From: Planctomycetota bacterium
GTDB taxonomy: Bacteria; Planctomycetota; Planctomycetia; Pirellulales; UBA1268
Reading direction: 5' to 3'
Length of the DNA stretch: 40,211 nucleotides
NCBI GenBank assembly: GCA_029978905.1
Contig: JAPOIM010000042.1
Span: 1 to 40,211, forward strand
The number at the start of each line of letters is the position of its first letter. Positions within the stretch are counted from its first letter, which is position 1. A model generated the notes under the pieces. That model made no database searches and was not told the DNA's origin. It saw only the letters and a program-made list of their open reading frames with translations. A program made the position numbers and the translations under genes. Shown here piece after piece: positions 34,266 through 40,211 of the stretch.

Positions 34266-36419
34266 TCATTCAGTGGCTGGTGGAGCCGCCGCTGCATCCT
34301 TGGGCGGCGGGATCACCGGCGGATGCGTGCCAGCAAGATCGAGCTGGAAGGTGTTCGCGTCGTCGCCGACTGCGGTCCTGAGAAACTGCGAAAAGGTGAT
34401 GCCATCGTCCGGCCATTCCTTGGTGCCGGTGAGGCGTGCCCGAATCCACACTTCCTCGGATCCTTCGACGTAGGGCGAGATGTCAAACGGTGGGCGAGAT
34501 TGGCCGCCTTGGTTGGGGCCAAGCGTCACAATGTTGGTCCAGGTCTCGCCATCGGGGGAGACATCGAGAATCGCCCACGCTCCCGGGTCGTAGGGGAAGG
34601 GATCGCCGGTGGTCCAGACCGCCAGGATCGCCGAGAGCGTCGCTGCTTGGATTGGAAACGGGGCGGGGAAACGCATGATGGCCGTTCCCTCAACGCCGAC
34701 CTGCGTGGGGCGAATGAAGATGTTTGGGATGTCAGCGGTCTGTTCGCGATACCACTCGAGGCCCTCCATCGACACGAGGTGGGCATCCCATTCGTCATCC
34801 TGGAGGTTGAAGCGGTACGTCTGCAGCGGCGGCATCGTCCACTTCAACGTAGGCTGGCCGACCTGATGGTCCGCTGAAATCTTAATCGGTCCGACGAACG
34901 TTTCGAGTAACCGCAGCTCGTAGTCGCCCTCGCGCGCGTTGAGCACCCCGAGGTTCTCAAGAAACCAGGTCTGTTTGCGTTCGCCCGTCGATAAAATAGA
35001 GACCCCATCGAGTGGCACCGGCTGGCCGTTGTGCGTCAGTGAGAAGTTGGCCAGCGTGAGAGGGGAAGGAAGCGGTTCTTCGAACTGGAGTTGCACCCAT
35101 TCGACAGGAGTGGTGCGGCCGTTCCCCACGTTGGTCGAAAAGCCCCCGCTCACGCGACGAGGGGCGCTGGCGGTGGTGGAGGACGGCGAACCGTCATCCG
35201 GCTCCGTGCGAGGCAGTCGTGGGGGAACGAAGATGGCAACGGCTGCCACCGCGGCGAGTGCCACGGTGGCTCTCACCCAGACGCGGGCGTGCTTCGACAC
35301 GCGAAGCACACCTCGCGTGCCGAGGATCGCTTGGCCGGCGAGCAGTCTTCTGACGTCGGTGGCGAGGGCGTCGGCATCGGCGTAGCGGTGGGCCGGGTTT
35401 TTCTCGAGGCACTTCGCGACCAACGTCTGAAGGCCGCGGCGCATGAGGCGGTCGACGCTCTTGGCGGGCAGCACGAGCGGGCTGGGCGGCGTTTCCTGGA
35501 CGATGCGGGCAGTGGCCACGAGCGAGCGCTTGGCAACGTCGTGCGGGAGGTGGCCGGTGAGGAGTTCTTGAAGAACAACACCCAGCGAGTAGACGTCACT
35601 GCGGGCGTCGATTTCGTCCGGTCGCCCTTCAAACTGCTCCGGGCTCATGTATTGCCGCGTGCCGAGAAACTCGCCCGTTTCCGTCACGCCGCCGTCGTGG
35701 TCCTCGTCGGCCGACACGCCCTTGGCGATGCCAAAGTCGATGACCTTCAGCCGCGCCTTGCCGTCGCCGCGGTCGGTGGTGACGAGGATGTTGCCGGGCT
35801 TGAGATCGCGGTGCACGATGCCTTGTCGATGGCCTGCGGCGACCGCATCGCACGCCTCAAGGAAGAGTTGCAGACGCGACACGATCGGCAGGTTTGCCTG
35901 ATCGCAGTGCCGCAGTAATGACTTCGCGTTGGGGATGAACTCCATCACGAAGTAGGGCAGTCGTTCGCGGCCGACTTGGTATTCGCCCGCCGTAAAGACC
36001 TGCGCGATGTTGGGATGCACGAGCCTGCCGAGGACCTCCACTTCCTTCCGGAAGCGTTCGGTGAGGGAGGCTCTCCCCACGTGCCGCATCAGTTTCACGG
36101 CGACAGGCCGGGGAGGCAGGGCTTGCCGGCCGAGATAGACGCGTCCCATGCCGCCAACGGCGATCATCGACTCGATCAGCACGTCGCCAAGGGTAGCGCC
36201 CACCAGTGGGTCGTCGCCAGCAGAAACCGTGTCGCCACTGCCGGCATGGTTGGTGCTCTGCCCGAGCCCAAAGTCAGTCCCAAACGCGGAGAGGTCCCCG
36301 GTGAGGGAGAGACCAGTGCCTTCCAAAGAGGCTTCTTCGCCGGATCGGCTCGAAGGGCTCGTCACGACGGGCGCTTCGCCGAGGTGACGCGAAGGGTCGT
36401 GTTTGTGTGGGGTGGTCAT
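34266..36419 (-). CDS. membrane-anchored Ser/Thr protein kinase A with extracellular sensor-like domain
   Basis: The 717-residue protein has an N-terminal ~75-residue low-complexity part, then a Hanks-type kinase domain (about 78-365). The Gly-loop AVGGMGRVY, the ATP-lysine K109 in VAVKL, HRDLKPGN with D205 and DFG at 228-230 indicate an active enzyme. One helix (about 380-400) anchors it; residues ~405-717 are outside, beta-rich and hold GVEGTAIMRFPAPFPIQ and DPFPYDPGAWAILDVSPDGETW. The latter resembles discoidin-like modules, but that is tentative. ATG 36419 was chosen as the paralog's start aligns; an open frame extends upstream. The paralog lies 68 bp upstream. Substrates and ligands are unknown. 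Confidence 0.88.
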   Translation of the reverse strand: MTTPHKHDPSRHLGEAPVVTSPSSRSGEEASLEGTGLSLTGDLSAFGTDFGLGQSTNHAGSGDTVSAGDDPLVGATLGDVLIESMIAVGGMGRVYLGRQALPPRPVAVKLMRHVGRASLTERFRKEVEVLGRLVHPNIAQVFTAGEYQVGRERLPYFVMEFIPNAKSLLRHCDQANLPIVSRLQLFLEACDAVAAGHRQGIVHRDLKPGNILVTTDRGDGKARLKVIDFGIAKGVSADEDHDGGVTETGEFLGTRQYMSPEQFEGRPDEIDARSDVYSLGVVLQELLTGHLPHDVAKRSLVATARIVQETPPSPLVLPAKSVDRLMRRGLQTLVAKCLEKNPAHRYADADALATDVRRLLAGQAILGTRGVLRVSKHARVWVRATVALAAVAAVAIFVPPRLPRTEPDDGSPSSTTASAPRRVSGGFSTNVGNGRTTPVEWVQLQFEEPLPSPLTLANFSLTHNGQPVPLDGVSILSTGERKQTWFLENLGVLNAREGDYELRLLETFVGPIKISADHQVGQPTLKWTMPPLQTYRFNLQDDEWDAHLVSMEGLEWYREQTADIPNIFIRPTQVGVEGTAIMRFPAPFPIQAATLSAILAVWTTGDPFPYDPGAWAILDVSPDGETWTNIVTLGPNQGGQSRPPFDISPYVEGSEEVWIRARLTGTKEWPDDGITFSQFLRTAVGDDANTFQLDLAGTHPPVIPPPKDAAAAPPATE

Positions 36420-36487
36420 CGCAGCGCTCGCGATCAGGCACTCGCCATTCGGGGTGAGGGGAATGGCCCCCCAGGGGTAAGGATACG

Positions 36488-38659
36488 TCAGAATGGCCAC
36501 AGAGACGATACGTGAAAAGAGCCGAGCGGCATCGTGACGGCTCCCCGTCCGTTGATGGCGAGGAGGCCAAACTCCCGCTTGGGCAGGATGGCCATGTCGA
36601 CCACGGTGCCAGAGGGTTGATGATGTCGCTCCCGCGTGGGGGCTGTTGGGGTGGAAACGTCGATCGTGAAAATGCCGCCAGCGGAGGCGTAGAGCCGCCT
36701 TCCATCCTCGGAAACGGTGAGGTGGCGGATCTTCCCCGGAATGGTGATCTGCGAGACGATGGCGGGCGCTTTCGGGTCGGTCACGCTGATCCCATACACG
36801 ATGCCATCGCGGTCGCCCGCGTAGAGCATGTCGCCTGACGGGGAGAGGGCGGACGTCCAGGCATCCCCGCGAATCGCAAGATCGGCCACGAGGGTCATCG
36901 AGGACGGATTGGAAATATCGATCACCGCCAGCCCGGACTTCCAGCATGAAAGAAACGCCAGTTGTCCGTCCTTGGAGAGCGTGATTCCCTGTGTGTAGCC
37001 CGTTCCCTTGTGCGCGCCCACGATCTCGGGGGCGTGCGGAAGGCTGACGTCGACCGCCACGACGCCCGTGTTGCCGTCGGCAAGAAACACGAAGCGATCA
37101 TCGGGGGAGATTTGCATGGCATGCGCGTAGTCAGGGGTGGGCAGGAACGCGAGTGGCAATGGCGATGCGGGGTTTGAAACGTCGATCACATGCAGGCCGC
37201 CTGCCTGTTCGTGCGAGATGGCAAACACCAACTGCCCGTCGGATGACCAGGCCGCGTCCACGATTCCCCCTGCCTCGAGTTTGTTGAGAGTGCCCTGCAC
37301 GAGCACCTCCCCATCAGCCTGGATATCGACGATCTGGAGCCGCCCGTTCATCCGACCGATAGCCGCTCGAGTGCCGTCTGAAGTGACCGCTACGCGGACC
37401 GGTGGGTGCGTCGCCTCAGGTGTAATGATGGTGGATGCAGGCAGAGGAACTCTTGTGACAGCCGAGTTTGGGGTGGATTGTTCTCGCGGCCTGGCGAGGG
37501 GGACTGTGACGGCGACGGCGGCAAGGATCGCAGCCGCGGCGAGCCAGGCACGAGCATGGCGGAAACGCCTGAAGGGATTGGTGGCAAGGGATTTACCACC
37601 GAGGACTTCCCTGAGGTCGGTGGCGAGGGCGTCGGCGTCGGCATAACGATCGGCGGGATTTTTCTCGAGGCACCTCGTCACGAGCGTTTGGAGGCTGCGG
37701 CGGAAGCGGCGGTCGCCACTCTTGGGTGGCAGGTTCAGCGGCTTCGGCGGTGTTTCTTGAACGATACGGGCGGTGGCGACGAGGGAGCGTTTGGCGAGAT
37801 CGTGCGGGAGGTCACCCGTGAGAAGTTCTTGAAGGACGACACCTAGTGAGTAGACGTCTGAGCGGGCGTCGATCTCGCTGGAGTGCCCATCAAACTGTTC
37901 TGGGCTCATGTACTGGCGCGTGCCGAGAAACTCTCCAGTTTGGGTGACTCCGTGGCCTTCATCCTCTTCCTCGGTGGAGGCTGCTTTGGCGATGCCGAAG
38001 TCGATCACTTTGAGCCTCGGTTTGCCGCCTGGTCGGTCAGTAGCGACAAGGATGTTGCCCGGCTTGAGGTCGCGGTGCACGATGCCTTGGCGGTGCCCTG
38101 CGGCCACGGCATCACAGGCATCAAGAAAGAGTTCAACGCGCTCCGAGATCGGCAACTCCGCATCCGTGCAGTGACGCAGAAGCGACTTCGCGTTGGGGAT
38201 GAACTCCATCACGAAGTAGGGAAGCCGCTCGCCGCGGAGTTGGTGCTCACCTGCGGTGAAGATCTGGGCGACGTTTGGATGCACGAGTCTGCCGAGGGTT
38301 TGCACTTCCTGGTGGAAGCGTTCGGCGAGGGAGGCCGAGGCTGCGTGCCGCATGAACTTCACCGCGACGGGCCTCGGCGGGAGCATTTGCCGCCCGATGT
38401 AAACGCGTCCCATGCCGCCAACGGCGAGCATCGACTCGATCACCACATCACCAAGCGATGCTCCGATCAGCGGGTCGTTCGCGGAGGTGTTCGTCAGCGT
38501 GGCGTGGTCGGGGTGCGTACTGGCGGCCAATCCGAAGTCGGTCGCTCGCGCGGAGAGCCCGGTGACCAGGGAGTATCCCTCGTCACCAGAGGGATCGCCC
38601 GTGTTCGCAGCAGCAGCGCTGCCTCGGCGCTGCAACGGCTCGTCGTGAAGTGTTGTCAT
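36488..38659 (-). CDS. membrane-anchored Ser/Thr protein kinase B with LVIVD/beta-propeller-like domain
   Basis: The 723-residue kinase is a clear paralog of the next gene. The Gly-loop AVGGMGRVY, K101 in VAVKF, HRDLKPGN with D197 and DFG at 220-222 are intact. A membrane helix (about 371-389) leads to an outside domain (~400-720) made of repeats such as LHVIDVSNPASP, VAVDVSLPHAPE and LAVIDISNPSSM. These fit the LVIVD repeats that build beta-propellers, so it could sense an extracellular ligand. The start ATG 38659 has no obvious ribosome site. It is the first gene of the pair. Confidence 0.9.
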   Translation of the reverse strand: MTTLHDEPLQRRGSAAAANTGDPSGDEGYSLVTGLSARATDFGLAASTHPDHATLTNTSANDPLIGASLGDVVIESMLAVGGMGRVYIGRQMLPPRPVAVKFMRHAASASLAERFHQEVQTLGRLVHPNVAQIFTAGEHQLRGERLPYFVMEFIPNAKSLLRHCTDAELPISERVELFLDACDAVAAGHRQGIVHRDLKPGNILVATDRPGGKPRLKVIDFGIAKAASTEEEDEGHGVTQTGEFLGTRQYMSPEQFDGHSSEIDARSDVYSLGVVLQELLTGDLPHDLAKRSLVATARIVQETPPKPLNLPPKSGDRRFRRSLQTLVTRCLEKNPADRYADADALATDLREVLGGKSLATNPFRRFRHARAWLAAAAILAAVAVTVPLARPREQSTPNSAVTRVPLPASTIITPEATHPPVRVAVTSDGTRAAIGRMNGRLQIVDIQADGEVLVQGTLNKLEAGGIVDAAWSSDGQLVFAISHEQAGGLHVIDVSNPASPLPLAFLPTPDYAHAMQISPDDRFVFLADGNTGVVAVDVSLPHAPEIVGAHKGTGYTQGITLSKDGQLAFLSCWKSGLAVIDISNPSSMTLVADLAIRGDAWTSALSPSGDMLYAGDRDGIVYGISVTDPKAPAIVSQITIPGKIRHLTVSEDGRRLYASAGGIFTIDVSTPTAPTRERHHQPSGTVVDMAILPKREFGLLAINGRGAVTMPLGSFHVSSLWPF

Positions 38660-38769
38660 ACGAGGACTCGCTACCGATCAGCCCGTGCGTGAGAACGATC
38701 GCACCTCGTAGCCTGGGGGCTCTCCGCCCACCCTCAATGAGCGTACTCCACAGACAAGGTAGGTGGCGA

Positions 38770-40101
38770 TCAGGTGGTGGCGGGAAGGAGCAAGCGATCG
38801 ATTGGCTTTCCATCGCAGATCGCCAGGGGCCGGCCGACGGGCGTCATCAGTTCGAAGGCGGGGTCGATGCCAAACTTCGAGAGGATCGTGGCGTAGAGGT
38901 CCTGCACGGGAATCGGGTCGGTAGGCTTCTCGCCTCCTGTCGGATCCGTCTCGCCAATCACGCAGCCAGCGGGCATGCCGCCGCCAGCGACGACGGCCGA
39001 AAATCCCTGTGGCCAGTGGTCGCGGCCATCGAGCGGGTTGATCCAAGGGGTGCGGCCAAACTCGCCGATGCAGAGCACCATCGTGGAGGCTTCGAGGTCG
39101 CGCTCGCGAAGGTCGTCGAGGAGGGCGGCCATGGCGGGGTCGAGCATGCCGACGAGGCGATCGTGGATCGCGAAATTGGCAGCGTGGCCATCAAAGTTTT
39201 CGAGCGACACTTCGACTGAGCGCACGCCGACCTCCACCAGCCGGCGGGCCACGAGGCAGCCGCGGCCGAAGTCGCTGTCGCCGTAGCGCGTGCGGACATC
39301 CTCAGGCTCGTCCTCGATCTCAAACGCCTTGAGGTGCTCGGAGTCCATCAGGGCCAAGGCGTCGTGCACGGTTTCGGAATGTCGCACCGCGCCACGATGG
39401 CCTTCGCGGCCCTGACGAAAGGTGTTTGAGAGCAGTTCCAGGCCGGCGAGGCGCGTCTCTCTTCGTGGCTCATTCACGCCCACTCGCAAGTTGTCGACGC
39501 CTTTGCCGGGGCTCGGCACGCGAAAGGCGTCGAACTTTTCACCGAGATAGCCGCCGCGACCAGGCCAGCGACCATTGCCGATCGAGACGTAGAGCGGCAT
39601 CTGCAAGCCCGTGCCGATCGACTCGCCATCGAGTTGGGAGGGGAGGACGGCGCCAATCGCCGGGTGCTGCACGGTTGGGTCTGGGCGATAGCCAGTCTTC
39701 ACAAAGTAGGTGCCCCGCTCGTGGTCCCCTTCCTTGCTCACGAGCGATCGGATCAGCGACACGCGGTCCATCCGTTCGGCCATTTGCGGGAGGGCCGCTG
39801 CAATCTCGAGCCCGGTGACGCTCGTGGGAATCGCTTTGGTCGGTCCGCCGATCGCGCCACCGGGGTGAGGGTCCCAGGTTTCGAGTTGGCTTGGACCGCC
39901 TCCCATCCAGAGTGTGATCAGCGACGTGGGACGTTCGGCTCCGCGGGCGGAGGCAGCTCGTGCAGACAGCGGGGGAAGCGAAAACGCCACGGCGCTCGCG
40001 GCCGCGCCGCCGAGGACACTCCGGCGCGTGCAGGCACCACTGAGGCAGCCGTGCAACGTTGGCTGGCGATGCAGGCGTCGCGGCAGGTGCAGAAAACGCA
40101 T
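38770..40101 (-). CDS. DUF1501 family protein with Tat signal
   Basis: The 443-residue protein starts with a Tat-type signal (TRRSVLGGAAASAVAFSLPPLSARA; near residues 26-50), so it is probably exported folded. Signature features of DUF1501 follow: LWMGGGPSQLETWDPHPGG, DHERGTYFVKTG, HPAIGAVLP, VGVRSVEVSLENFDGHAANF, STMVLCIGEFGRTPWIN and GRDHWPQGFSAVVAGGG. The family is alkaline-phosphatase/sulfatase-like in fold and abundant in planctomycetes, but its function is unknown. It starts 18 bp after a DUF1553-type stop, a pair usually found together. Confidence 0.92.
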   Translation of the reverse strand: MRFLHLPRRLHRQPTLHGCLSGACTRRSVLGGAAASAVAFSLPPLSARAASARGAERPTSLITLWMGGGPSQLETWDPHPGGAIGGPTKAIPTSVTGLEIAAALPQMAERMDRVSLIRSLVSKEGDHERGTYFVKTGYRPDPTVQHPAIGAVLPSQLDGESIGTGLQMPLYVSIGNGRWPGRGGYLGEKFDAFRVPSPGKGVDNLRVGVNEPRRETRLAGLELLSNTFRQGREGHRGAVRHSETVHDALALMDSEHLKAFEIEDEPEDVRTRYGDSDFGRGCLVARRLVEVGVRSVEVSLENFDGHAANFAIHDRLVGMLDPAMAALLDDLRERDLEASTMVLCIGEFGRTPWINPLDGRDHWPQGFSAVVAGGGMPAGCVIGETDPTGGEKPTDPIPVQDLYATILSKFGIDPAFELMTPVGRPLAICDGKPIDRLLLPATT

Positions 40102-40119
40102 GGCGGCAGTCCGTGAAGG

Positions 40120-40211
40120 TCAGTGGTTCCAGGAGAACTCAGGGGCGTTGAGGAGCGTCCAGCAGAGGTCCTGGGCTCGCTGCGCGGCCGTGGGAGGCTT
40201 GGCATCGTCAC
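40120..40211 (-). CDS. C-terminal tail of a DUF1553-type (PSCyt/PSD1) protein, continues beyond window
   Basis: Read from the right edge on the minus strand, one frame gives DDAKPPTAAQRAQDLCWTLL followed by NAPEFSWNH and TGA at 40122-40120. The ending DLCW(A/T)LLN(S/A)PEF...NH is the C-terminus typical of the planctomycete DUF1549/DUF1553 cytochrome-associated proteins, which usually sit upstream of DUF1501. Only 30 residues are visible. Confidence 0.75.
   Translation of the reverse strand, partial: DDAKPPTAAQRAQDLCWTLLNAPEFSWNH

Noticed and set aside
36420-36947. Upstream extension of the kinase A frame
   Set aside because: It overlaps the 3' part of kinase B antiparallel in content, and the paralog's N-terminus aligns with ATG 36419.

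Overview
The window is high-GC DNA that looks like a planctomycete chromosome. The best support is lineage-typical: a DUF1501 protein with a Tat signal (38770-40101) directly behind the C-terminal tail of a DUF1553-type cytochrome-associated protein (40120-40211); two tandem membrane-anchored Ser/Thr kinases; a tiny lipoprotein of a type I associate with planctomycetes; small CxxC zinc-ribbon proteins; and frequent starts without a Shine-Dalgarno sequence. No rRNA, tRNA, CRISPR array, insertion sequence, integrase or phage gene was recognised. It reads as ordinary core chromosome with a few odd genes.

Layout. 1-7506 (+): end of a membrane protein, a zinc-ribbon membrane protein, a large FAD/[4Fe-4S] oxidoreductase, then moaD-moaE-moaA, a class V aminotransferase (cysteine desulfurase-like) and a YkgJ-type Cys-cluster protein. 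7551-8355 (-): small lipoprotein and an HU-family protein. 8662-11139 (+): pyrD, trpS and acpS, tightly packed. 11293-13221 (-): a topoisomerase IA-like protein lacking the TOPRIM domain and the catalytic tyrosine. 13492-15717 (+): PpiD/SurA-like anchored protein with a 15-bp tandem repeat. 15734-18576 (-): glgB, then, behind a strong terminator, a class I glutamine-amidotransferase-like (peptidase C26) protein without its catalytic Cys. 18577-19166: 590-bp non-coding gap with repeats. 19167-21414: miaA (-) divergent from hisE-hisG (+). 21460-28425 (-): six closely packed genes, namely an anchored protein, ABC ATPase, ABC permease, mqnA, mqnC and an aminofutalosine-deaminase-like amidohydrolase. 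28787-31716: small zinc-ribbon gene (+), aroA (-), iron-type alcohol dehydrogenase (+). 31738-34228: Pro-rich anchored protein (-) and aminopeptidase P (+). 34266-40211 (-): two paralogous kinases, DUF1501, DUF1553 end.

How the genes work together. moaA acts early in molybdopterin synthesis; moaD/moaE form molybdopterin synthase, and the adjoining class V PLP enzyme could supply sulfur to MoaD (inference). aroA feeds chorismate, and mqnA/mqnC with the linked deaminase convert chorismate to menaquinone by the futalosine route. hisE/hisG catalyse early histidine steps. pyrD, trpS and acpS are housekeeping genes.

Most unusual: a topoisomerase IA scaffold stripped of all recognised catalytic elements yet kept as one long open frame, and a class I amidotransferase-like protein with Gly in place of the nucleophilic Cys. 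Both look like pseudoenzymes. No defence system, secondary-metabolite cluster or mobile island was found.
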